A DNA stretch of 8,415 nucleotides from Chryseobacterium sp. UBA6632 (GTDB taxonomy: Bacteria > Bacteroidota > Bacteroidia > Flavobacteriales > Weeksellaceae). The position numbers and the translations under genes are program-made. The notes below the pieces were generated by a model. That model made no database searches and was not told the origin of the DNA. It saw only the letters and a program-made list of their open reading frames with translations. The stretch's first letter is position 1. Each line of letters starts with the position of its first letter. The stretch covers positions 1 through 8,415 of the forward strand of contig DKLU01000222.1 in the NCBI GenBank assembly GCA_002455915.1, read 5' to 3'. Positions 1-6,103 of the stretch are shown here, piece after piece.

Positions 1-391
1 ATCTTGAACGATAATCTGCCTTTTGAAGTAATTTTCCTAAGTTTGATTTAACTTTAAATAAAAACTTCGAGAAAAAGGGAATCTTTGAAGCAAAATCTTT
101 TCCTCCGAATGAAAATAATGCCATAATAATCAGCAAAATTCCTACACCAATGGTTAAATATTGCTGAATTCCGGCCATTTCAAAACCTTCACCAATAATT
201 CCTAAGATCGCGCCCAAAAGTGAATAGGTAAAAATTCTACCGAATTGATACGTGAGATTCTGCAGGTAAAAATTGGTCGCTTGTTTCTTTGTTAATCCCA
301 TCGACAGCGCAATAGGTCCGCACATTCCGACACAGTGAAATCCGGAAGCAAAACCTAATCCGATTGCCGAAACAATAAGTGCTATTTCCAT
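1..391 (-). CDS. TauE/SafE-like (DsbD_2-type) membrane protein, partial at 3' end
   Basis: This reading frame starts with ATG at 391-389 and runs off the window edge, giving 130 visible residues and no stop. It opens with a hydrophobic helix (about residues 3-17), followed by the motif HCVGMCGP at residues 19-26. Two more hydrophobic stretches lie near residues 49-64 and 72-88, and a basic loop follows. The early HCxGMCGP motif next to a first membrane helix is typical of the proteins annotated as sulfite exporter TauE/SafE family (DsbD_2 / UreH-like transmembrane domain) that sit beside cbb3 oxidase genes in Bacteroidota. The gene overlaps the end of ccoH by 10 bp, so translation is probably coupled and it belongs to the same operon. 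The His/Cys/Met motif suggests metal binding or redox handling in oxidase maturation, but that is inference. The substrate is unknown, and 'sulfite exporter' is a family name rather than a demonstrated role. The family assignment is fairly sure and the function is not. Confidence 0.85.
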   Translation of the reverse strand, partial: MEIALIVSAIGLGFASGFHCVGMCGPIALSMGLTKKQATNFYLQNLTYQFGRIFTYSLLGAILGIIGEGFEMAGIQQYLTIGVGILLIIMALFSFGGKDFASKIPFFSKFLFKVKSNLGKLLQKADYRSR

Positions 392-834
392 ATCACATCA
401 TAATCCATTCTATAGTCTATTTTGTCTTTAGTCCACATCAATCGTAAGGTATAATTTCCCATTTTCAGTACCTGTGCAGGTACTAAAATCGATTGATTCG
501 CATCCAATTGTTCAGATTTTTTAATATCCAAATTTTGGTCGTCGGTTCTGTTTAAAACAAATTTTACCGTAGTATTAGAATTATTATAATCTTTTGGAAA
601 AGAAATTTTTATTCCGTTTGTATCCTGGCTGTACGTTGGCTTTTCCTGAAGTTCGTCAGCTCTTTTCTTAGCATCAATTACATCTTGATATTGCAGCTCT
701 TCTTCATAATAATTATCGGTTACCATTTCAGAGTTTTTCTGCCCATTCGGGAAAAGAAACATCATGGATAATATAAAAACTATGAACGCAAATAATGCGA
801 TTACAACACCGTGTCCCCAACTAAAGTTCTTCAT
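382..834 (-). CDS. ccoH: FixH/CcoH family cbb3 oxidase assembly protein
   Basis: This encodes 150 residues with one N-terminal membrane anchor (about residues 9-29, after a SWGHG motif) and a soluble, presumably periplasmic domain. Residues 40-55 read DNYYEEELQYQDVID, the characteristic FixH signature just after the anchor. The C-terminal half looks like a beta-rich domain (alternating hydrophobic positions, ending in VIWK). CcoH is known to be needed for stable assembly of the cbb3 complex, where it contacts CcoN. The start at 834 gives a normal FixH N-terminus and lies 9 bp after the ccoG stop. The stop overlaps the next gene by 10 bp. There is no clear Shine-Dalgarno sequence upstream, as is usual in Bacteroidota. 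Sequence conservation in this family is low outside the anchor and the DNYY region, so the assignment rests on that motif, the size and the gene order. I am confident of it. Confidence 0.93.
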   Translation of the reverse strand: MKNFSWGHGVVIALFAFIVFILSMMFLFPNGQKNSEMVTDNYYEEELQYQDVIDAKKRADELQEKPTYSQDTNGIKISFPKDYNNSNTTVKFVLNRTDDQNLDIKKSEQLDANQSILVPAQVLKMGNYTLRLMWTKDKIDYRMDYDVIWK

Positions 835-843
835 TTCTAAAAT

Positions 844-2298
844 TTAAAATTGTAATTTAAATGGTCCTTCGAAATAGGTTTGGTAAGAATCTACCAATTT
901 CCCTTTCATATCATAGACCCCAATGGTGATATTTTGTTTTGAAAGTTTCATGTCATCTTCCGGGAAGCTAATATTGATGGTTCCTTTCGTAATTTTATCT
1001 CTTTCTACCGTAATTTTGCTTGATGCGCTGTAAATAATTTCACCGTGCTCAGGAGAAATAACTTTTACAGTAACGATCTTTTTATCGTTTGTTTTATTTA
1101 AGAAAGTATAATTGTAGGTATTGGTAATTTTTCCGTCTCTTACAAAGAATGTACTTCCGGCTGGTTTAATGAATTTAGCCTCCATTTCTCCACGGCTTGA
1201 TAAGAGATATCCTAAGAATACTACAAGTCCTAAAAGAAGAATGGCAAAACCTTTCATTCTTCCGGTAAACTTGAATTTCGTTTCCTGTTCAATTTCATTC
1301 TCAGAAGCATAACGAATCAATCCTTTTGGAAGACCTACTTTTTCCATTACCTCGTCGCAAGCGTCAATACAAGCAGTACAGTTTACACATTCAAGCTGCT
1401 GACCGTCTCTAATGTCGATTCCTGTTGGACAAACGACCACACACTGATGACAATCGATACAATCTCCTTTTCCGGCTGCTTTTCTGTCTTCTCCTTTTCT
1501 CCATTTCGATCTGTTTTCCCCTCTTTTAAAATCGTAAAAAACATTGATGGTATCTTTATCAATTAAAACACCCTGCAACCTTCCGTAAGGGCAAACCAAT
1601 GTACAAACCTGCTCTCTGAACCACGCAAATACAAAGTAAAATGCGGCTGTAAAAAGAATCATGACCATAAAGTTGGTCGGGTTGGCAAATGGCCCTTGAG
1701 AAACGATATTCAGAACTTCTTCATATCCTACGATATACATAAACATGAAGTGGGTGATAATTAATGAAATGATCACGAAGATCGTCCATTTCAAGCTTCT
1801 TTTCCAGATTTTTTCAGAATTCCATTCCTGTCGATCAAGCTTCATTTGCTTGTTTCGGTCTCCTTCAATAAGATAATCTATTTTACGAAATATAGATTCC
1901 ATAAAAATTGTCTGAGGGCAAATCCACCCGCAGAAAATTCTTCCGAATGCAATCGTAAACACGATAATGAATATTAAAGAAGCTATGGCTCCTAAAGTAA
2001 GGATAAAAAAGTCTTGAGGATAGAAAGGTTGTCCTAAGATGAAAAACTCTCTATCGATCACATTAAATAAAATCAGCGGATTGCCATTTATCTTAATAAA
2101 CGGAACCGTAAAATAAACTAACAATAAAACATAACTTACAATGTTTCTATAGTTGGTAAATTTACCTTTCGGTTTTCTTGGAAAAACCCATTTTCTCTTC
2201 CCGGATTGATCCATCGTGCCTATAGAATCTCTGTAAGTCTCAGGATCCAGAACTTGTCCCTGTCCGCCGCGTACTTCTATTTCTTCTATGTCTGACAT
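844..2298 (-). CDS. ccoG: cbb3 oxidase accessory iron-sulfur membrane protein CcoG (FixG/RdxA)
   Basis: This encodes a 484-residue polytopic membrane protein with two ferredoxin-like clusters and an Ig-like C-terminal domain. Membrane segments lie at about residues 52-70, 96-118, 170-190, 208-226 and 350-366. CGWICP (123-128) and CTLVCP (232-237) are the paired Cys motifs seen in the FixG/NapH/NosR-type membrane fold. Two 4Fe-4S motifs follow: C280, C283, C286, C290 with P291, and C304, C307, C310, C314. Residues 373-484 form the FixG C-terminal Ig-like domain. CcoG is implicated in reducing copper for delivery to the CuB site during cbb3 assembly, as shown for other bacteria. The ATG at 2298 fits the family N-terminus, and no Shine-Dalgarno sequence is visible. 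A 99-bp spacer with a sense-strand hairpin separates it from ccoP, so its expression may be set apart from the structural genes. ccoH follows 9 bp downstream. Confidence 0.97.
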   Translation of the reverse strand: MSDIEEIEVRGGQGQVLDPETYRDSIGTMDQSGKRKWVFPRKPKGKFTNYRNIVSYVLLLVYFTVPFIKINGNPLILFNVIDREFFILGQPFYPQDFFILTLGAIASLIFIIVFTIAFGRIFCGWICPQTIFMESIFRKIDYLIEGDRNKQMKLDRQEWNSEKIWKRSLKWTIFVIISLIITHFMFMYIVGYEEVLNIVSQGPFANPTNFMVMILFTAAFYFVFAWFREQVCTLVCPYGRLQGVLIDKDTINVFYDFKRGENRSKWRKGEDRKAAGKGDCIDCHQCVVVCPTGIDIRDGQQLECVNCTACIDACDEVMEKVGLPKGLIRYASENEIEQETKFKFTGRMKGFAILLLGLVVFLGYLLSSRGEMEAKFIKPAGSTFFVRDGKITNTYNYTFLNKTNDKKIVTVKVISPEHGEIIYSASSKITVERDKITKGTINISFPEDDMKLSKQNITIGVYDMKGKLVDSYQTYFEGPFKLQF

Positions 2299-2312
2299 GT
2301 TGTAAAGTGTTT

Positions 2313-2370
2313 AAAAAAAGAAAAACATAATTCGTTACTAGGTTTTAGTTAATAACAAATTATGTTTTTC
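2313..2370 (-). terminator. Candidate intrinsic terminator or mRNA-stabilising hairpin after ccoP
   Basis: A perfect 13-bp inverted repeat has arms at 2320-2332 and 2358-2370. In the minus-strand RNA, the next inner bases form a U-G wobble and then four more pairs (GUUA with UAAC). This makes an 18-bp stem with a 15-nt loop, and seven T residues (2319-2313) follow at once. The wobble would be an A/C mismatch on the plus strand, so the structure favours the sense transcript. It begins 27 nt after the ccoP stop, and the T-run ends 14 nt before the ccoG start. The stem is AT-rich, so its strength as a terminator is uncertain. It could be a partial terminator that lowers ccoGH expression or a 3' stabiliser of the ccoNOQP message. 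Confidence 0.55.
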
Positions 2371-2397
2371 ATATGTTCTATTTTTTCTTTTTAAAAA

Positions 2398-3279
2398 TTA
2401 TTCCTTTTCCCAATGTGCTTCTGTTCCCTGAGGAGCAGCTCCACCCTGAGCCGGTGTAACTGGAGGTTGTTCTTGGTTGATGTGGTACACATACGCTGCA
2501 ATTTTTTCAATTTCAGCACCAGAAACTTCACCATTTTTACCGAATGCTCTCATCGCCGGGTTAGTAGGAGAACCATTCCAGTCCATATGGAAGACGTTTT
2601 TGAATAACGTTTTCTCTGGCTGGTTGATCCAGTAGTTATCAGTCAAGTTAGGACCGATACCACCACTACCGTCTTCTTTGTGACAAGATGCACAGTTTGT
2701 TTTAAATAATTCTTTACCTTCTGCGATATTATCTGCTGAATATTTAGCAGTTTCGATCGTTACAGGTGGCTGAGTTGCTTCGTAAGCTGCAATACTTGCA
2801 ATCTGCTCTTTATATTCTTTCTCGTACTCGCTCAACGGGTGTGCGAAATCCGTGAAAGAGTATGCGCATATATATACAATACAAAAAGCAGTCCCAAAAT
2901 AGAATAAACCTACCCACCATTTTGGTAATTGGTTATCCAACTCCATGATCCCATCAAAACCGTGGTCGATAAGGATATCTTTCTCATGAGAATCTGATTG
3001 CTTTTTGAAAGCGGCATCATATTGTCTCTTCAAGAAAGGGATTTTCTTTTCAGCTAAATATGCATCTTTTTCTTCTTGAGATAATTTTTTGAATTTATTA
3101 TTTTCAATCAAATCTCCGATAGCACTGTGAATGTACGCCAGGATACCAGCGATCACTACAGTTCCCCAGAAATATGGTGAGCCTAAAAACGCGTAGCTTT
3201 GTACAAACAGATAATAAAAAACTATTAAAAGTCCAATTATTATTGCAATGTTTACAACAACCGGTGTTCTTTGTTTCAT
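2398..3279 (-). CDS. ccoP: cbb3 oxidase subunit III, monohaem c-type CcoP
   Basis: This encodes 293 residues. CcoP is the membrane-anchored c-type cytochrome that passes electrons toward CcoO and CcoN. Hydrophobic segments lie at about residues 8-27 and 36-54. A charged cytoplasmic-type stretch (55-105) follows, then the family signature HGFDGIMELDNQLPKWW (106-122) and a third membrane helix (121-141). One haem c domain follows, with CASCH at 196-200 and M243 (in NPAMRAFG) as the likely sixth haem ligand. The tail (270-293) is rich in Pro, Gly, Ala and Gln. Proteobacterial CcoP usually has two CxxCH motifs. Only one is present here, and the region between residue 142 and 190 has no Cys, so this is a monohaem form. 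That form is, to my knowledge, normal in Bacteroidota. The start lies 10 bp after the ccoQ stop and has no Shine-Dalgarno sequence. Confidence 0.95.
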   Translation of the reverse strand: MKQRTPVVVNIAIIIGLLIVFYYLFVQSYAFLGSPYFWGTVVIAGILAYIHSAIGDLIENNKFKKLSQEEKDAYLAEKKIPFLKRQYDAAFKKQSDSHEKDILIDHGFDGIMELDNQLPKWWVGLFYFGTAFCIVYICAYSFTDFAHPLSEYEKEYKEQIASIAAYEATQPPVTIETAKYSADNIAEGKELFKTNCASCHKEDGSGGIGPNLTDNYWINQPEKTLFKNVFHMDWNGSPTNPAMRAFGKNGEVSGAEIEKIAAYVYHINQEQPPVTPAQGGAAPQGTEAHWEKE

Positions 3280-3289
3280 AATAAGTAGT

Positions 3290-3487
3290 TTAATTTTTTA
3301 AATTAAAATCATCTTCATCATCCCCCAAAGGTGCTTCTTCTTCTTCTTTATAATATTTTTTAGGCCTGCTAAAAACATATACTATAAGTGCTACGAAGAA
3401 CAGCAAAAAGAAAATCAGAGCCAGCGTCTGGTAAAAACCAGCGTTTTCTGTATTGGATAATATATCTTTAAAGTTCTGAGGAATCAT
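3290..3487 (-). CDS. ccoQ: CcoQ/FixQ-family small cbb3 oxidase membrane protein
   Basis: This is a 65-residue protein with a single membrane helix (about residues 19-39), then a basic PKKYYK patch and a strongly acidic tail (EEEEAPLGDDEDDF). Its size, its position between ccoNO and ccoP, and the SRPKK boundary just after the helix match the CcoQ/FixQ family. Members of that family stabilise the interaction of CcoP with the CcoNO core. Sequence similarity among CcoQ proteins is always weak, so gene order carries much of the call. The start is supported by a purine-rich AAAGG (3498-3494) with a 6-nt spacer to the ATG. This is the clearest ribosome-binding-like site in the window, where other starts lack one. 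It lies 15 bp after the ccoNO stop and 10 bp before ccoP, so it is cotranscribed with both. Confidence 0.87.
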   Translation of the reverse strand: MIPQNFKDILSNTENAGFYQTLALIFFLLFFVALIVYVFSRPKKYYKEEEEAPLGDDEDDFNLKN

Positions 3488-3502
3488 GTTGAACCTTTAA
3501 TG

Positions 3503-5764
3503 TTAGTTATTACTTGCTGTTTTAATTTCCGTTGTCTTGATATCTGTACCTAATCTTTGAAGATAAGAGATCAAAGCTACAATTTCTTTTTTCTCTAATT
3601 CTCCTTGTGGTCTCTTAGCATACGCTGTTTTTAAGTCAGCTGCTTCAGAAAAGATATCTTTTACAATTTTCGAAGCCTGGTTGTTTGCCCATGTATCAGC
3701 AGAATCAATTTGAGCTTTTGTATAAGGTACATCAAATGTATTCTTCATCAGCTTCATTTTGTCTACCATTTTAGATCTGTCTAGGTTAGTAGCGATCAAC
3801 CAAGGGTAACGAGGCATGATAGAACCTGCAGATGTAGATCTTGGGTTATACATGTGCTTATAGTGCCAAGAACTTGGGTTTTTACCTCCTTCTCTATGTA
3901 AATCCGGTCCTGTTCTCTTAGAACCCCATAAGAATGGTCTGTCGTAAACGAATTCTCCTGCTTTAGAATACTGTCCGTTTTTACCGTTAAATCTTACGAT
4001 CTCATCTCTGAAAGGTCTTACCATTTGAGAGTGACAAGCGTTACAACCTTCACGGATATAAATATCTCTACCTTCTAATTCTAGCGGTGAATAAGGCTTC
4101 ACAGCAGAAATTGTAGGTACACTTTTCTTAAGAGATAGCGTAGGGATAATTTCCACCATACTACCGATTGAGATTGTCAATAAAGACAATACTGTTAATA
4201 GAGTAGGCATTCTTTCCAACCAAAGGTGGAACCCTTCTCCTTCTTTTCTTTTGTTTCCGATGTTGGCCAAAGCAGGTGCTTCTGCAGGTACATCTTTTTG
4301 GAATGATCCTTTTCTTACTGTTGCAAAAACGTTTACAACCATTAGAAGAGCTCCTGAAATGTAGAATAAACCTCCTACAAATCTCATTTTAAAGTAAGGG
4401 ATAATAGCAGTTACCGTATCCAACCAGTTTTTCCATAATAATGTTCCGTCTGGATTGAATTGTTTCCACATTAAACCTTGAGTAAATCCTGAAATATACA
4501 TTGGTACCGCATAGAAAATGATCCCTAATGTACCTAACCAGAAATGCCAGTTAGCTAATTTCGTAGAATATAATTTTGTTCTCCACAAGATGGGTACCAA
4601 GTAGTAGATAACCCCGAATGCCATGAAACCATTCCATCCAAGTGCTCCTAAGTGTACGTGACCGATAACCCAGTCTGTAAAGTGACCAATTTTGTTGATG
4701 TTTTTTGTTGCCAAAAGCGGTCCTTCAAACGTTGCCATACCATAACAAGTAACAGCAACTACGAAGAACTTCAGAATAGGATTTTCTCTTACCTTATCCC
4801 AAGCTCCTCTTAATGTAAGAAGACCATTTAACATACCTCCCCAAGATGGTGCAATAAGCATGATAGAGAAACCAGTTCCTACTGCCTGTGCCCAAGCTGG
4901 TAAAGCTGTATACTGAAGGTGGTGAGGCCCCGCCCAGATATATACGAAAATTAATGACCAGAAGTGAATAATAGATAGTTTGTATGAGAATACAGGTCTG
5001 TCTGCTGCCTTAGGTAAGAAATAATACATTAAACCTAAAACTGGTGTCGTTAATACGAATGCTACTGCATTGTGACCGTACCACCACTGTACAATGGCAT
5101 CTTTTGCCCCTGCGTATGCTGAATAAGATTTCCAGCCAGTGAAAGATAACGGAACTTCTAAATTGTTGAAGATGTGAAGCATTGCTACGGCAACCCAAGT
5201 ACCCAAATAGAACCAGATGGCAACATAAAGGTGTCTTACTCTTCTTTTTCTGATCGTTAAGATCATATTCGCTCCGAAAATAATCCAAGATACCGCAATT
5301 AAGATATCAATTGGCCATTCGTGCTCAGCGTATTCTTTTGAAGTATTGATCCCCATAAAGAATGTGATGAATGTAGCAACGATCATCAACTGCCATGTCC
5401 AGAAATGAATCCATGAAAGTGTATCACTGTACATTCTTGTTTTCAATAATCTCTGTGTAGAGTAATAAACCCCTACATAAACAATATTACAAACAAATGC
5501 AAAGATTACCGTGTTTGTGTGTAGCATTCTGATTCTACCAAAACCAAATGCACCGTGTGTGTTTATCAACCCTTGGATATTTCCAGATGCCAAACTATTA
5601 ATCGTGGTGTCATCTGTTCCGAAAAAGAATTCCGGAAGTTCAGGGTAGAAAAGCATTAATGCCGCCGTAAGTCCGAACGTAAACCCTATGATCCCAAAAA
5701 CGATGGTCGCATAAAGAAATGCCCGAACAATACTGTTGTCATAACTAAACTTCTGTGTTTCCAT
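3503..5764 (-). CDS. ccoNO: Fused cbb3 oxidase subunits I and II (CcoN-CcoO)
   Basis: This encodes 753 residues that join the catalytic haem-copper subunit to the monohaem cytochrome c subunit. The CcoN part (about 1-480) has some twelve membrane helices and all expected ligands: H82 (haem b), H231, H281 and H282 (CuB), H369 (haem b3) and H371 (haem b). Y275 lies six residues before H281, as does the His-crosslinked tyrosine of C-family oxidases, and E347 matches the conserved active-site-region glutamate. A hydrophilic linker (about 485-512) leads to the CcoO anchor (about 519-540). The haem c motif CNACH is at 574-578, and M650 in SIMPRYPW is the likely axial ligand. CcoN and CcoO are separate genes in Proteobacteria, and the fusion is a known Bacteroidota trait. 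The enzyme reduces oxygen to water at the cytoplasmic membrane, typically with high oxygen affinity. Its start is 5 bp after the ccoS stop. I see no missing key residue. Confidence 0.98.
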   Translation of the reverse strand: METQKFSYDNSIVRAFLYATIVFGIIGFTFGLTAALMLFYPELPEFFFGTDDTTINSLASGNIQGLINTHGAFGFGRIRMLHTNTVIFAFVCNIVYVGVYYSTQRLLKTRMYSDTLSWIHFWTWQLMIVATFITFFMGINTSKEYAEHEWPIDILIAVSWIIFGANMILTIRKRRVRHLYVAIWFYLGTWVAVAMLHIFNNLEVPLSFTGWKSYSAYAGAKDAIVQWWYGHNAVAFVLTTPVLGLMYYFLPKAADRPVFSYKLSIIHFWSLIFVYIWAGPHHLQYTALPAWAQAVGTGFSIMLIAPSWGGMLNGLLTLRGAWDKVRENPILKFFVVAVTCYGMATFEGPLLATKNINKIGHFTDWVIGHVHLGALGWNGFMAFGVIYYLVPILWRTKLYSTKLANWHFWLGTLGIIFYAVPMYISGFTQGLMWKQFNPDGTLLWKNWLDTVTAIIPYFKMRFVGGLFYISGALLMVVNVFATVRKGSFQKDVPAEAPALANIGNKRKEGEGFHLWLERMPTLLTVLSLLTISIGSMVEIIPTLSLKKSVPTISAVKPYSPLELEGRDIYIREGCNACHSQMVRPFRDEIVRFNGKNGQYSKAGEFVYDRPFLWGSKRTGPDLHREGGKNPSSWHYKHMYNPRSTSAGSIMPRYPWLIATNLDRSKMVDKMKLMKNTFDVPYTKAQIDSADTWANNQASKIVKDIFSEAADLKTAYAKRPQGELEKKEIVALISYLQRLGTDIKTTEIKTASNN

Positions 5765-5769
5765 ATCAA

Positions 5770-5994
5770 CTATTCACTTTTTTCTTCAATTTTATTATTT
5801 TCTCCTATTTCTTTTTCGTCTTCTGCTTTGTTGCCAGGATCTTTCTTTTCTTTGACTTCGTCTTCAAAAAGAATTCTCACAGCCGGAGATTCGTCATCTT
5901 CAAACTGCCCTTTTCTGGCGTACACTATAAACACGACCAAGAAAACCGCAGCTAAAGAAACACTGCATAAGATCATTAAATATAGAATATCCAT
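5770..5994 (-). CDS. ccoS: cbb3-type cytochrome oxidase assembly protein CcoS
   Basis: This encodes 74 residues. The N-terminus MDILYLMI begins a single membrane helix (about residues 3-25). The signature GQFEDDESPAVRILFED (29-45) follows, which is highly characteristic of CcoS. In other bacteria CcoS is required to mature the oxidase, so that CcoN receives its haem b and copper cofactors. Residues 46-74 form a low-complexity tail of Lys, Glu, Asp and Asn, longer than in many proteobacterial CcoS proteins, which end soon after the signature. The stop is 5 bp before the ccoNO start, so translation is likely coupled. The gene is preceded by the 109-bp spacer that carries a candidate promoter. 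No Shine-Dalgarno sequence precedes the ATG. Confidence 0.95.
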   Translation of the reverse strand: MDILYLMILCSVSLAAVFLVVFIVYARKGQFEDDESPAVRILFEDEVKEKKDPGNKAEDEKEIGENNKIEEKSE

Positions 5995-6025
5995 TGGACA
6001 ACAAAATTAACCTATTTTCGGGGTT

Positions 6026-6033
6026 CAAATTTA
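6026..6033 (-). promoter_or_regulatory. Candidate Bacteroidota -7 promoter element for ccoS-ccoNOQP
   Basis: The minus strand reads TAAATTTG, an exact match to the Bacteroidota -7 consensus TAnnTTTG, 31 bp before the ccoS start. No TTG or TTTG -33 element is found at the usual 17-23 bp distance upstream. Such an 8-base pattern with two free positions can occur by chance in AT-rich DNA. Its location in the only large gap before the structural genes supports it modestly. Confidence 0.4.
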
Positions 6034-6044
6034 GTGAAAAATAA

Positions 6045-6056
6045 TGACATTCATCA
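6045..6056 (-). promoter_or_regulatory. Weak Crp/Fnr-family operator-like palindrome
   Basis: The sequence has the Crp/Fnr core TGA-N6-TCA (TGACATTCATCA on the plus strand). It matches 7 of the 10 specified bases of the Fnr consensus TTGAT-N4-ATCAA. It sits where the missing -33 element would lie, just upstream of the TAAATTTG element. Fnr-type control of cbb3 genes is known in many bacteria. The match is imperfect and the spacing does not fit a standard class II activator site, so this is a tentative call. Confidence 0.25.
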
Positions 6057-6103
6057 CGAAATACGGGTTTTGGCTAATTTAAAATCAGTCTAAATAAGGG
6101 CTT

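Noticed and set aside
1121..1312. Plus-strand open frame of 63 codons inside ccoG
   Set aside because: It lies wholly antisense to a well-supported CcoG, has no recognisable domain and no start context.
2413..2607. Plus-strand open frame of 64 codons inside ccoP
   Set aside because: It is antisense to the haem c domain of CcoP and has no recognisable protein features.
3289..3307. Inverted repeat of 8 bp with a 3-nt loop at the ccoQ-ccoP junction
   Set aside because: It is made only of A and T, overlaps the ccoQ stop region and has no separate T-run in the sense strand. Such repeats are expected by chance in this AT-rich DNA.
5010..5288. Minus-strand open frame of 92 codons in another frame inside ccoNO
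   Set aside because: The true frame here encodes the CuB ligands H231, H281 and H282. The alternative has no family resemblance.
5755..6010. Two plus-strand open frames opposite ccoS
   Set aside because: Both are antisense shadows of ccoS, which is firmly identified by its signature. One is a Phe-rich mirror of the charged tail.
6073..6097. Imperfect hairpin just after the ccoI stop
   Set aside because: The 8-bp stem has a mismatch, is almost all A/T and has no following T-run on the sense strand, so a ccoI terminator is not supported.
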